NCBI RefSeq assembly: GCF_000003855.2
Contig: NW_003101678.1
Coordinates: 1,288,900-1,352,899, forward strand
Reading direction: 5' to 3'
Length of the DNA stretch: 64,000 nucleotides
From: Blastomyces gilchristii SLH14081
Taxonomy: Eukaryota; Ascomycota; Eurotiomycetes; Onygenales; Ajellomycetaceae
The stretch's first letter is position 1. The number at the start of each line of letters is the position of its first letter. The notes below the pieces were generated by a model, which saw nothing but the letters and a program-made list of their open reading frames with translations, was not told the DNA's origin and searched no databases. Shown here one piece after another: positions 48,293 through 60,647 of the stretch. The translations under genes and the position numbers were made by a program.

Positions 48293-50999
48293 CCGTAGCA
48301 TAACAACATCTCTCTTTTCGCCCTTTAGTGGGTTGGGGTCGAAGAAGAGGTGGATGCGGCTATTCGCGGGAGGGGTGAGGGAACGAACACCGGTTCATGC
48401 ACAAATGAGTTACTCCATTGAGATACCTTGATCATGGTTGGACATTATCCCCAGCTGAGGAAAATTCATGGCTTCTATCTTGTGTGAGAGATGTACCAGA
48501 TGAACTTGGTCTGCTGGGGTTTTGATAACTAGCACACATTAGCAAGGCCGGCCAATGGCGGGGTAAATTTCAGAAGGGTGGAAGAGGGATCTGACCAAGT
48601 CAATGCTATAAGTACAATTCAGTTTCGGATCAATTGGGTGGATTAGGTTACGAATTCGGTTGTCGAATAATACCAATACTGGGGATGAGAGGTGTTGGGT
48701 AGAGATGGAGGAGAATGCCGGATTTGTTGGGGAAGTGGGAGGTTTATATACCTGCGCCGCGGAAAGGAGGGGTTGTGCTGAGTCAGCCCGGTGAGGATTG
48801 CTGCAAACTTGTGACTCTGGTGACTGGCCAGAACAAACACACGCAAATAATACCAAGTGGGGGTTATCACTCATTCAAGTCAATAGTATTGGCAAGAAGA
48901 GCTCAAAGGCATCTTTTACCGTGAACTCTACTTGGCGCCTTTTCGGGCCGGGAGAGGTAGGTTGTCCCGAAGTCGGCATCACCACTGCTACTCGTTGCGA
49001 TATACGAAGGGGGATTAGGGATTATGGGCTTGGACATTAATTAGTACAGCTCCCAAGCATTGAATCACTCTCCGCTCCAGGACCGGAAGTTCGTTCGGTG
49101 TGTGAAATCCGGGCATCACAAGGACCGACTCGACTGGAAGGAATTTGAACCTCCTGAGGCTCTCCAGTTTCAATTCGCCTCTATACCTGAGATAGGGAAA
49201 AGATCAAGTTTTATATAACCAGGTCTACTACTGCTACCCTCCGTTGATTTAGTGGCTACAACGGATACTGTGGGAAGATTCCGTGAAATCTCTGGGCTGC
49301 AAGAGGCAACATATTGCTTATTTTTCACTCGGTAGCGAGCGGTGCGTGGTTTATCCGGGGTATTGTATTCCAACATAGTAAGTTACATAAGGTATAAATC
49401 ATTGAGCGAATATAAGGTACCGACTGCTATTATGCATGCAAGCGATATTTCAAAAGCCATAAATACACTGATCATACCTCAAACGTAAGAACTTATCGAG
49501 TTGATCTCATTGCGGGAAGTTTCGTCGGCTGGGAATCAGGATCCTCCCTCCCCTCTGCCCTTGAGCAATGGTGCGAAAAATAAAATCAGGGTACATCTAT
49601 GCAGCACTCATAGAGTAAATCCCGCCCCTATCCTTTGCAAATTGCATCGAGGGACCGCTCACTGGGGGAATATCTTGGATCGCTGAATCATCTCAGCACT
49701 CTCCTTTCGCACCAATGCGCCCTCGTGAGAATCATTCCGCAGCTTCCGGGCCTAGAGCTTAACATCCCCAAGGAAGCTGCTGACGGCCTCACCATCTCCA
49801 ACATGAAGTGTGACCATGTCAGTCTGCTTGTGAGACTACTCCTTTGCCCCATCGTGGCAGAAGGTGATCATGGAAGATGGGTTGTGAGATTGCACCATCC
49901 TCAGGGAGGAGATGGAGGACGCGGATTTGGGCATCGAACCTGGCCAACAACGAGGAGCACAGAAGAAATGCTAGGGTAATATATCCACTTTATGAGACCT
50001 AGCAATGATTGTGTGGGTTGGACACTGTCGGGTTGCGATTTCCAGGTCTTAACTCCTTCGGCTGTGCTCCTAGAGTTGGATTTGGCGGGGAGGGGCTTAT
50101 TGTCTGTCTCCTCCTCCATCTTGAGTTTCTCCTATAGGAGGAACTTTGCCATTCAGATGGTACTTGTTGTATCCATAAAGCATTCAGCATCAGAAAAAGT
50201 TTCAATTGAGGATCTATCAATATTATAATCGTGGATTGCTATAATGCTGGTGTACGAATAACTCCTCCTACCCTTCGATGATGTCATTGTGAAGGATGGC
50301 GTCGAGCCTGTGATTGGTTGAATTGCAGTCGACTAGTTAAAGTCTTCGAAAATTCTCCTAGGTCTTGGCATATGAAAACAACAACATTGATGACAAAACA
50401 CCATTATTACTACGCTAGACAGTATGAACGACGTAGTTTGTATACAGATCTGGCATGATGCTCTGGTTATGATTATTTATTATCTACGTGCATTGCTGAA
50501 TGAAGATATCCTGATTTCCTATTTTAGCAATATATTCTAAATATATACGTTGATGGCTGCCTTACCCCTACCCGAACCCAAGAGAGCCAATATCCCCCTC
50601 AATATTCTATACGGAGCATTCCTTGAAGATAACCCACGCCATGTATAGCAGATCTGCTACATGTTGGTACCTACCCTCCAGTGAATTTCCCTAGAGAGTG
50701 TCATTTGAATTCACAACTATGATATTTCCTTCCTTCCATCACCCGTCTCCAACATGGACTGGCTCTATAAATATCAGTGTCCAGTGCAGCGTGTGTGTCT
50801 TTTTCCGCCGTTCTCTTCCTTTCGCAACTTCTTCACAACCACAGGTTCATTTTTTGAATAGTTTCAAGCTTTTCTTGGATACCCTTATTCCTTTGCTACA
50901 GTTTACCAAGGTTGCCTTGTTTAGTAGTTACTCGCCGAATTATACTATATCATCATCTATTGGAGCATCTTGATACCACATCTATAATAAGGCTTTACG
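48293..50999. other. Long intergenic region upstream of THI4
   Basis: 2.7 kb with THI4 5' leader sequence at its left end and the promoter of the Cys/His protein gene at its right. Short ORFs around 49635-50230 on both strands overlap each other and I cannot support them as genes. Confidence 0.55.
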
Positions 51000-52232
51000 A
51001 TGGCTGAGAAACAACCTACTACCGCTCCGGCTATCCCGGTTCCCTCTGCAGGCCAAGTTGCCTCCACGCCAGGAACAAATGAAGCTGTTACTAGATCTTT
51101 AACTGACAACTCCCTACCCAGAGAAGCAACCAGCATCCAAGGCGTGGCAGACGATGTCCTAGCAGAATACAACGCTGCCCTTGCTGCAGATCCCTCTCTG
51201 CGATCGGCTACACCAAATCAAGAGTGGGAAGACTATGAAACGATTCTTGCCCAGAACCCTGAGCTCATGGCCCCTATCGTGGCTAACAAGACAAATATAT
51301 TCTACACGTCCAAAAATAAATGGGAATGCGGCCACGAAGGCCCCGAGATGCCAACAGACATCGAGAAGGAAACTGACGACGACGACGACGATGGAAGGGA
51401 GTCTACCACTCTTATTAACGAATGTCGAGGCCTGTGCCCCGACTGTCTAGACCCTGACACCAACCCAGCTCTGCACAAAGAAACCATCGTCGACGGAAAA
51501 GTGTTCTACATGTCTAAGGATAAATGGGAATGTGGCCATGAGGGCGAGGAGATTCGAACGGATATCGAGCAAGATTCCCTTGACATCCAAGCTGACAAGC
51601 CTTCTGTCCTTATCAATGAAGTAAAGGGCATCTGCCCTACATGCATGGACAAGTGGCATAAGTTGGAAAGCGGGGATGGGGAGGACGGCGGAGACGAGCG
51701 TGGTGGTCCTTCTGCTGGCCCGGCTGGTACAGCTAGTAGCAACCCCCCAACGTACGACGAGGCCCTAGAAGCCAATGGCCAGTATGACCAAGATGATGAG
51801 GAGGATCGCTTGGTTTTCCAAGTTGGATTGTTGGATCTAGATGATGGTCCAACCAAAGGTAAAAACGCTGAGCGCGGCGGTGCTGCGGCTGAATCCCCTG
51901 GAGTAGAGGACGCTACGCCCAGTGGATCGGGCTCCCGAATGAAAGCAACTGAAGACGCTGGTTATGAAACCAGAGCGTCCACGGTCTATGACGACGATGA
52001 TAACCCTGACGACGGATACTACAACAATAACCCTGTCGATCAGAGGGGCTATGATGGTAATAAGGACGCCAATTATCACTCTTCCGGAGGCGAAGAAGAG
52101 ATCAGTGGCCGTAAACCCCACGTTGAAATTGAAATCGACTCTAATGCCCAAGTGGCCATTGAAGTGGAAGTCAATCCCGGTATTGACAGTGTCAAAAATG
52201 CTGGGCCGGAGCAGAAGAAGCCTGCCCAATGA
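51000..52232 (+). CDS. Hypothetical acidic protein with a duplicated CGH...CPxC module and a PPxY motif
   Basis: A single exon of 410 residues with no signal peptide or membrane segment. Two copies of one module are obvious. Module A (about 97-150) has FYTSKNKWECGHEGPEM, PTDIE and LINECRGLCPDC. Module B (about 165-216) has FYMSKDKWECGHEGEEI, RTDIE and LINEVKGICPTC. Each has CGH followed about 35 residues later by CPxC, a C-H-C-C set that could bind zinc. PPTY (about 249-252) is a PPxY motif of the kind bound by WW-domain ubiquitin ligases. The C-terminal 190 residues are acidic and disordered (runs of D, E, G). I do not recognise the family, and function is unknown. Confidence 0.85.
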   Translation: MAEKQPTTAPAIPVPSAGQVASTPGTNEAVTRSLTDNSLPREATSIQGVADDVLAEYNAALAADPSLRSATPNQEWEDYETILAQNPELMAPIVANKTNIFYTSKNKWECGHEGPEMPTDIEKETDDDDDDGRESTTLINECRGLCPDCLDPDTNPALHKETIVDGKVFYMSKDKWECGHEGEEIRTDIEQDSLDIQADKPSVLINEVKGICPTCMDKWHKLESGDGEDGGDERGGPSAGPAGTASSNPPTYDEALEANGQYDQDDEEDRLVFQVGLLDLDDGPTKGKNAERGGAAAESPGVEDATPSGSGSRMKATEDAGYETRASTVYDDDDNPDDGYYNNNPVDQRGYDGNKDANYHSSGGEEEISGRKPHVEIEIDSNAQVAIEVEVNPGIDSVKNAGPEQKKPAQ

Positions 52233-53081
52233 ATGGTCTATCTACCAGTGAATAATTCTGTTGACTTTTGTTGGCATATGAAGAGCCATAAATCTTTGTT
52301 TTTTTTCATGCACTTTGATATTTTGTTTTCTTTTCGGGGAATTTAGGCTTGCGTCCTGGTACTTTTTTACCTGCGCTGGGTAAAATAAGTATCCGCCTGC
52401 TCGTTTCTTGTTTCATTGTTTCATTTCTTTGTTTGTTTATTTGGTTTGTTCTCTTTTTCACTTTTTGGCCTTTGGCTTGAACTTGAGACGCCTCGTTCGC
52501 AGTTTGCAAGTTCTTACGTTTTACTTGGTTAAATACACTCGGTTTTACTCGACTTGTTGAATTTCCCCCCAATCTCCGTGCGGTCATTTTATGCGCTGGG
52601 AAAGATTCCCCTCCCACCCGTCCTGCGCAACCAAATCAACCCATGTGAATTTACGCCATTACTCTATGGAAGTAGTTTATTTGCCTCCAGTGCTGGAGAT
52701 CTCGCACCTGCTGACATGCGACACGCTGTTTTCCAGATTTGGGGTATGACATTTTTCATTATCATACGTTAGGGGAATAGTTTGACATCCGGGTTTTGTT
52801 ATCATCGGCATATTACAATAGTTAACTACTTGCTGGCCATATTATTGATAAGCGTTCACAAATATAACCACAAGTTTGTTCACCCCTCAGGTTCCTTTTT
52901 ACAAAGAATCGCCCTCCTCGGAGCGCAATCCTAACCGAAACCAACTTGCTTTCAGAGCCTTGGTAAATCAAACTATAAAACATATAGAATAGGTCGAAAA
53001 ATGATCCTTACCCGTAAAAAGAAAAGAATAAATAAATACAACGTACCTACCCTACCATGCATTATAACCAAAATAATCGTG
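52233..53081. other. Convergent 3' flank region (Cys/His protein / RTG2)
   Basis: 0.85 kb between two gene 3' ends, T-rich on the left. No gene seen. Confidence 0.6.
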
Positions 53082-54975
53082 TCACAACCCCTCCACAACC
53101 TTAACCCCAACCTTGATCCCAAAGCGCCCGTGCCCCTTTTCCTTCGGAAGCCAATGCTTCCTCTTCCCAATCTTCTCAATACGCTTAACTCCAACCGCCA
53201 AGAATTTCTCATCCGTAAACGCACCCTCAATATCACCATTATCCTCCCCGTCCCCACGATCCCTGCGGGGAATCTTAATCGTCAACTCAATCCCAGCAAG
53301 CTTTTTCTTCTTCCCAAGCCCAGTGTCCACGCAGCGCACTTGGAAATCAGCCCGTGGACCCTGGTGCGGAACTAGGCCGGCGGGATAGATACTGCTGACA
53401 AACGCCGTCACGCGCCCGATATACCGGCACCACCATGCCTCTTCAACCGAGAGGATGCGGCGGAGTCGGTAGAGGAATGTTTCGTGCGGAGAGGGAAGGT
53501 CGCCGGCGCAGCTGTCGTATAAGACAAGAGCGAGGGCGGCGCGACGCTCGTGCGAGAGGCCATGCGTATAACAGAGGAGGCCGGTTGCGGTGGAGTTGAG
53601 GGCCGCGGAGGCGCGAGTTTCTTTGGTCGCGGACCCGTGGGTATGCATGATATTTGCGACGGCGGAAATGAAGTCGAAGTTGAAGAGGGGGGGAGGGGTG
53701 AATTCCTTATGTGTCAAGTTCGTCGAGAGCTGCGGCAGAGCGCGGAAGATAAGTTCGCCGATTTGAGAAGCGGATTCTTTTCTGTATGGCAACGTTGCTG
53801 TGACGAGGGGGTCCTGGAGACGGATTTCCATGGGTAGTTTGTCAAATAGGAAGCCCTCGCGCACGCCTCCTTGGCAGAAACGGACGTCTTTGATTTTTGG
53901 GAGGGCGTGGGAGAGTGCATGGATGAGGAATGCGACTGCGGGGGCTTGGGCTCTTCGTCTGTCGGAGACATGGGATATGTCGACTACCTCTGACGCAGCC
54001 GCCAGCTTCTCTAATGGCTTTGTATTTCTGAAGGACGGGAAGGGCACCTTAAAGCCATTGATGATTTGGATTGGGTAAGGGTCAATATCTGACTGGTTCA
54101 TGAGTAGGTAGCCCCAGCCCCTGAACCCGCCTCCGCTAAGATAGAGGTCAAAGCCACCGTTTTTCCTTGCGTCATCGACTATTTCTTTTGGAATGTCGAG
54201 GTCCTTGTACGCCTGTCTGAAATTGGTTGTTATTTCCCCCGACAGTTTTTCCAATGCATCATCTCCAATTTGCTTGGCCTCTTCTAACTTCTTCGTCAAT
54301 GCTGCCGCACCATATGGGAAACTGAAGCCCCGCTTCGCTTCCGCTCTCGGCGATATCCAAGTGATCTGAACACTGCCCCCTCCCAGATCCATTATAAGAC
54401 CCTCCACCACCCCAAGGCTACTTGCTATACCTAGAGATCCAACCCTACCTTCTTCTTCTCGTGAAAGCATTTGAATCTCCCAGCCCGTAGCTCTTGTCAC
54501 TCGATCTCTAAACTCCTCAGAATTCGGCGCAGTCCGAGTGGCCTCGGTAGCTATAACATAAATGTTCGATGGCGGGACTCCAAAGTCAATGCATGTTTGC
54601 TTGAATCGCAAAAGAGAGGATACAACCTCCTTTTGTACCTTTTTGGAAATTGGATGTCTTTGGCCGCTTCCTTTCTCGTGTTGTGCATCGTATAGTGAAA
54701 TACCCGCACGATCTTGGAAGAGTGTCGGCATTATCCTGGCGGTTGGCGGGGTAAGATCCGAGATTGAGAAGCGGATGCCATTGCTGAATTTGCGAATTAG
54801 CTACTGGATGATGCAACTACAGTAACTTATATAGTATATAGTATATGGTTTAGATATACAATATCTCGGTCCAATCTTGGCGCCAGGGGGGGAATAGAAT
54901 GGAGTGGCAAACATACCTTCCCATGTCCACAACGCCATGGTAGTATCTGTTCACTCCCTTCGATAGGATCTGCAT
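53082..54975 (-). CDS. RTG2: Retrograde regulation protein 2 (PPX/GppA family)
   Basis: Exons are 54917-54975 and 53082-54783, giving 586 residues. The junction completes the first ATP-binding motif: exon 1 ends VVDMG and exon 2 begins SNGIRFSISDL. The second phosphate motif, MDLGGGSVQITW, is at about 151-162, followed by GFSFPYGAAALT and YLSGGGFRGWGYLLM. The C-terminal half (HGLSHERRAALALVLYDSC, WWCRYIGRVTAFVSSIYP) matches Rtg2. Rtg2 is an actin/Hsp70-like ATP-binding protein that relays mitochondrial dysfunction to nuclear genes in yeast; the pathway in filamentous fungi is less clear. The C-terminus is Lys-rich. Its start lies 992 bp from the divergent SSR4 start. Confidence 0.93.
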
Positions 54976-55967
54976 ATCTGGTGTTAATCAATCCCAGCGT
55001 AGGACAGGGCCTTGTCCTTGATATCTCCTCTTAGTTTATCTGGCAAGTTGAATTTAGATACCGTGTATGCAGAGCAGAATGAGCTATTGATAAAAGCTGA
55101 GTTTGCAACTTTCAAGGGAATGTTCAAAGTCGTCAGCGTCACTGCCCCACCACCATATTAATAGCAGGTTTGCAGCACAGCTCCCTCTCGCTTTCCAGGA
55201 GCTGCCGGTTTGCAAGCTGACTTCCAATTCCCAGACATCCTTTCGACATCTGTAAGGAAAAGTCAACAGTGACTGAAAAATAGGCGACTGTCATGCTCGA
55301 GTCTCATTCGTTCGTATTTCCACATCCCGTGCATGGTGAACTTCTCTTACAGCGATCAGCTCCAGCCACTCATACTAGCTTCCGGTCAATCAACCATAGG
55401 GAGCACTTTTTACTCTTTACGCTGCGTACTCCAAGACGGATCCCACTCAAAGATTTGATTTCTCATTGGAATATTACTGTGAATTGTCGGTAGAGAAATC
55501 GCACTAATTGAGCCTATGTTGAATCATTTATACCAGGTAAATAATGTTTACAACTTCTTTACTTGAAATAGTCATTGGGCATAGAAACTGACATTATCAC
55601 AAGATGCTGCACATCCCATATCTACACATTATTATTGAACAGAGTTCTAATATCACAGATACACGCATAGTATATATATACATATATATTGTATCGTACA
55701 ACTTTTTGGAGCTGAAAAGCATAAATGCCAAGACAATTTCACGTGAATCGTAAACTAGCCAGCTTAGACTAGTGTGCTCTTGGCAGGGATCAATTGCTTA
55801 AGATCCAGATCGCAAATGAAATATCGCGTTGGTCGCGTCCAGCATCGATCACTCCCTTCCAGTATCCCCAGAGCGGTCGCAAGGGACTTCTCAAATTATC
55901 TTGCTATTGTCACATGACGGCTCGCGCTTACTCTACTTTGTGAGGTTTCATTATCAGATCCGCCTGA
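54976..55967. other. Divergent intergenic region (RTG2 / SSR4)
   Basis: 1 kb expected to hold both promoters. There is a TATATATA-rich patch at about 55668-55690. No gene seen. Confidence 0.6.
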
Positions 55968-58393
55968 ATGAGCAGGCAAAGTGCAGCCGCGAGGATGGCT
56001 GATCCAGCGGGAGGGGTGCCGCAACAGCTGGTAGGATAATCTTGCGACCAGTGGAAATATGGTGCCTCTGAGATACCGTGAAAACTAATTTACTGGTCCC
56101 AGTTGCCCCATATGCACCTCGTTTCGAACTATCGGTATCCCGTGATGAACAACCTGTCCCACGATACCGCCGTCGAATACCTCATATCTGCTCCTAAGGT
56201 TGTTCGAGAGCTCCAGACCGTGCATTGGATGTTCCTTGATGGCCCGCCTGACGGGACCGTGATGCTCGTCTGGCAGCCCTTGAATCATTTGGGAACGACT
56301 TTCGCCAGCGATGGATATGTGTGGGCTGATGCTGAGCTGCTCTACAGCACGGAAATAAGAGGCTACGTAAGGATATGCCAACTTTGATTCTCCTATGCCT
56401 CCATTTTTTTTCTAATACCTCCTTTTTATTTATATAGAATTTGGAGTTATATCTTCAACGTTGCGGATACCATCCCCCCAACGAACAGATAGCTACACAT
56501 TGCCGAAAGCGGTACCGCCTTACCCCAACCAAAAACCCCAATGCGAACGTTCTGCCATGCGATCCGTCGTTATGGATAATTCACTATTCCAAAGCGCCCG
56601 CCGGAGATCATATACCTTCGAATCAGATTCCAGCCACGCTCCAGATGCAGAACATCCTTGCCCAAAGACGTTTCCTTCAAAGCCAGGGACAACTTGTGCG
56701 CAAGGACTTCATGCTTCACGACCGAAACAGCTGGCCTACCATCAACCTCCCCTCACAAGTGGGACAACAAAACTTTGCGCAACAAGGCGCACCTTACACC
56801 AACCCCCTTCTAAGCCGGCAGCAATCTGGCCCATTTTACCAACCACAACAAGGACAGAACTTACCAGGCCCTCAAAGTAAGCAGTCAAGATCCAGCCGCA
56901 CCGCCACCGCCGCAGCAGCTATGGCAAGCGCTGCTGCAGGGGATTATTCGCTGGAAGAAGAGGAGGTCTCCACAGGAGACCTGTTGGATACTATTACTCC
57001 AAGGGATATCAGCAAGATGAGATATCGCCATCACCACGAATGGATGGATGAAATTTTTGGCTCCCCTTACAGCGTAAAGCAAATTATGCCAGTGGATCTA
57101 GGATTGGGTCGGAAAGGAGAACTTGAATCTTTAACGTCTGGGTTCTTTGATGCTCCTACGGGGCCGTCTCTTACGCAAAAAGAACTCTCCGCTCCTCGCT
57201 CGACTGGGAAGATGGAGCCTGGCAAAGCAGAGGACTTTACCCACGCTGCTAATCGCAGGATTTCTGAAATCACTGGAGAGATTGAAAAAATGAAGCAAAA
57301 GCACGCGAAGAGACTGGAAAAGATGAAACGAATCACACTCTTGAAAGAAGCCGAACTAGCGCTCCGTGATGCTTACATTGACCCCGAAGACGTGGGTAAC
57401 GAGTTTTGGAGAGTTGAGGGCCACTTGGATATCTCCGCGAGAGAAGAGTCCCCTCAGATTGAGTATTCCGATAATCGCCCGAAGACGAGGGTTGATGATA
57501 TCATCAGTAACCTCGAGAAAACCTTGGGGAAATCGATCGTGCCCGTTACGGAAGTTTCCTGTATTGAGGAAGGGGGTCTTCAGAAAAGAGTCGCACCACC
57601 CCAAATCCCTAGTAGCGCCGCTGTGAGAGACGTTGACATGGGCGACGCCGGCATCAGCTTACCTGGGCAAGCAGCTGATTCCGCGCAGCAGCAACCATCA
57701 GGCGGTACCTCAGCAGGTCCGGTGCCCGCCCCTGTAACTGCTCCAACCGCTCGGCAGACTAAGGATGAAAAAGCTTCCACTCTTCCACCAGCTACTCAAA
57801 CTGTGTCTGCATCAGGGCCATCATTTCCATCCGAGCCTTCCAAACCAGGTGCTAGTGTTGATGTCGAGATGGGTGGGATTGAGGTTGCAAAAGCTCATCC
57901 CACTACCACCACCGCAGGAGGCCAAGTAACGGGCGAATCAATGGTCAACAAGGAAGAGAATGCGGCGCCGCAGGATACTAGTGTTAATGTCGCTGCCGCT
58001 ATAGAAGAACCGTCTACCACTACAGAATCAACGAGCGCAGGAGCAGCAGCAACAGCAGCACCGATACTAGCACAACCGCCAGCAACTACAACTACAACAC
58101 CAGCAGCAGTAAGTGGAGCCGACACACCAATCAGTGGAATCCAAGGATTAACCCCGGCGGCAAATACCGACCTAGGCGAAGCCAGCGCGCTAGAAACAAG
58201 TAATTTTGACGATGCGACTGGATTCGGCAATATGGATTCTGCCGGCGATGCGCTGGCGGCGTACAGTGAGCAAAACGATGAGCTAGGGATGGGGGACCTT
58301 GATAATTCCGCATTTGGGGAGGCTTTCCATGCGTCGGAGGCGGAGCGTGAGCAGCCGCGGGACAATGAAAATGAGACCGGAGAGATTTCATGA
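55968..58393 (+). CDS. SWI/SNF and RSC complex subunit Ssr4-like (DUF1750)
   Basis: Exons are 55968-56030, 56103-56366 and 56438-58393; all junctions are phase 0, giving 760 residues. An in-frame ATG at 55995 would start nine residues later and cannot be excluded. The N-terminal third is the DUF1750/Ssr4 domain: MHLVSNYRYPVMNNL, APKVVRELQTVHWMFLDGPP, FASDGYVWAD, LELYLQRCGYHPPNEQIATH, DPSLWIIHYS and LAQRRFLQSQGQLVRKDFMLHDRNSWPT. Ssr4 is shared by the SWI/SNF and RSC chromatin remodellers in fission yeast. A helical segment near 330-380 (ITGEIEKMKQKHAKRLEKMKR) may be a coiled coil. The C-terminal 270 residues are Thr/Ala/Pro-rich and disordered. Confidence 0.92.
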
Positions 58394-60230
58394 TTTCATT
58401 TCATAGAATTTCTTTTTTGCCGGGATGGGGATTTTCTCATTGTTGGTTGGGATCTCTGCGCTTTTATGTATGAATATGAAAATGAAATGGGTGTGGAGTA
58501 TTTTCGTTCCGTTTTATTCATTTGCTTCGCTCTCTCGATTCTTCTTGTTTAATTTGTTTTGATATATACCTTTTTATGTTTTGTCGCAAAAATAAATGTC
58601 CAGGGTGAAGGTATGGTATGGGGGTGTTTAAGGTCTAATCTTTTTTCATCTTCCTCGCTTTATAATTATTTCATTTCTACTTACTATTTATTATCTTTGT
58701 GGAATTATTTTCACGCATTTTGCGATGTTCTCTTCACCTCAATACAATACATCTTTATATTACCACTTTTGTCTACTTTGAGCGCTCTCCCCACCCGGTA
58801 AATCCATAAATGAAAGCCCATCGCAACCGCAAGAAGGCGGTAAATTTAAACGCGATCCGTATCAACGATCCTCTGGTTACAAAAGTTCCAATCATACTTA
58901 AGCCCTGCTGATATTGGTAATTTAATATTGGTAGAATCTTTATATAACTGTGGCTCATAAGATCATTCTCCTCAAAACTGTCACGTAACAATATGCACCC
59001 GCGTCATGTGACCACTCTGTCCTCGTCCGCATGCACCTATCACAACCAACTCCCTCTCAGCTGTCACTGCAGCGCAGCCACACCCTCCTTGATGTCATCG
59101 GTGCAGAGCCCAAGACGGGTGTGTGTGATGGGACCTGCATGACTAACATGATGGTGGGCGGAAGGGGGAGATGACATACTCGCGGTTCAGCGAATACTAG
59201 GTAAGAGATGTGTGGCTACGGAAAGTGGAAACACGAACAACTTTTTCCCTTACCGGGCCGGCTTCACTCCCTCTTGCAGCATCCGATCGATCGCTGATGA
59301 TATCCCGATATTTCAGGGCGTAGCGAAGAGATGCGACACACTGCTCATGGCATGTGCTGCTTCACTTTTTGCAGAGCAGAGCCCTGCGTCTACTCTCCCA
59401 TCTCCGGGCAACGTGATACCGGTCCCCTCCACTCTTCTATAAAAAGGGTATCTATCATACTCAGAAAAACGAGCAGGTGTTCTCCTGGTGGGGGCCTTCG
59501 AAGTGTGAAATTGGATGAATGGACTGGGCACGCGGCTTACCCTCTCCATATATAATGGCATAGCACATGGACAAATTTGTGCTATGCCGTCCCTCTTTTT
59601 TCTTGCGTCCTGTTTCTTTTCCTGTCATTACCTCTCTATCTTTTCTCTCTTTTCAACTGACAGCCCATTTGGACTATCTTAACTACTGCTTTGTTAAGAC
59701 GAAATCTTCAAGAACACACACACATAACACACACTGTGCCCAGTTTCGTGGTTGTCTTGCGAACTTGGCGGTTCTTGTTTCTTGGTTTATATTCTAGCCC
59801 ACAATCTGCTGCGAATCGGTGCGCCGAGTGAAACACATCTTCATTGTTTTTACTTGATAGATGGCCTACAATATCATGACGCTTTGACGGTGTTAGTTTG
59901 ATTCAAGAGCTAGGTGAGGCTTATTGGGTTCTATTTATTACCTTACTTCACGATATCCTATGGCCTCTTTGGGCGTTTCTACATAGCTTACAGTGCTTGT
60001 TCCTATACCCCCATCTGAGACCCCTATATATGCGCTAGAATATTATCCTCTACTTTTCTGTGCTCAAACTGACCCTTTTTTATCAAGGTTCAAAACTACA
60101 ACCGCGAACAGCGACCTGACACAAAGCTCCAGAAGCGTTGACCTGACGAACGAATCCATACTTCACTTACCACCGCTACAGCTAATCCTAAGAACAGAAG
60201 AGAGCCTTGTCTCTCTCAGATATAGCTACA
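58394..60230. other. Intergenic between SSR4 and the Ser/Cys-rich ORF
   Basis: 1.8 kb. No gene with recognisable features. The sequence is TC-rich near 58500-58760 and 59580-59660, with a (CA)n patch near 59715-59735. Confidence 0.55.
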
Positions 60231-60647
60231 ATGTGTTGCTGCCGCTCCTCCTCTAGTTCTGGTTCAAGCTCCAGCTCTAGCTCCGGATCCAGCTCCAGCT
60301 CGAGCTCGAACTCCAACTCCAACTCCCGCTCTCCATCTTGCACCTGCCCCAGGCCCAATCCGTGTCCAAGGCACTCTCATACCTCCTGCCCTAGGTCCTG
60401 CAACTGTTATTACTACGTAAACCCTTCCCGGAGCATTCGCATCTACCCCATTTCCTCCCTCTTCTGCCGGCGCCGCACGCCGATAATATGTAGCCGGCCG
60501 TACACCGAATGCACTATATATCCAATTTCTCCACGACCGATCACCATCTATCCCGGATGTCCGCCGCGGAGCAGGCTTTCGTACTACTCCAGCTACAGGT
60601 GTAGGTGCAGACCTTCATCTCTATTGAGTTGCAGGTGTGGGTATTGA
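60231..60647 (+). CDS. Possible small Ser/Cys-rich protein
   Basis: 138 codons beginning MCCCRSSSSSGSSSS. A Ser/Gly/Asn-rich low-complexity segment (to about residue 38) is followed by a Cys/Arg/Pro/Tyr-rich segment with CTCPRPNPCPRH, SCPRSCNCYYYV, LFCRR and SYRCRCRP, and a terminal RCGY. Total Cys is high, but there is no signal peptide, so this is not a classical secreted effector. The Ser run is built from mixed codons (TCC, AGC, AGT, TCT), which argues against a simple microsatellite, though AGCTCC-type units recur. It stands alone in 3.9 kb of otherwise geneless DNA. It may be a real lineage-specific gene or a fortuitous ORF. Confidence 0.4.
   Translation: MCCCRSSSSSGSSSSSSSGSSSSSSSNSNSNSRSPSCTCPRPNPCPRHSHTSCPRSCNCYYYVNPSRSIRIYPISSLFCRRRTPIICSRPYTECTIYPISPRPITIYPGCPPRSRLSYYSSYRCRCRPSSLLSCRCGY

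Noticed and set aside
49635..50230. Overlapping ORFs on both strands
   Set aside because: They overlap each other, lack introns or motifs, and could not be tied to any family.
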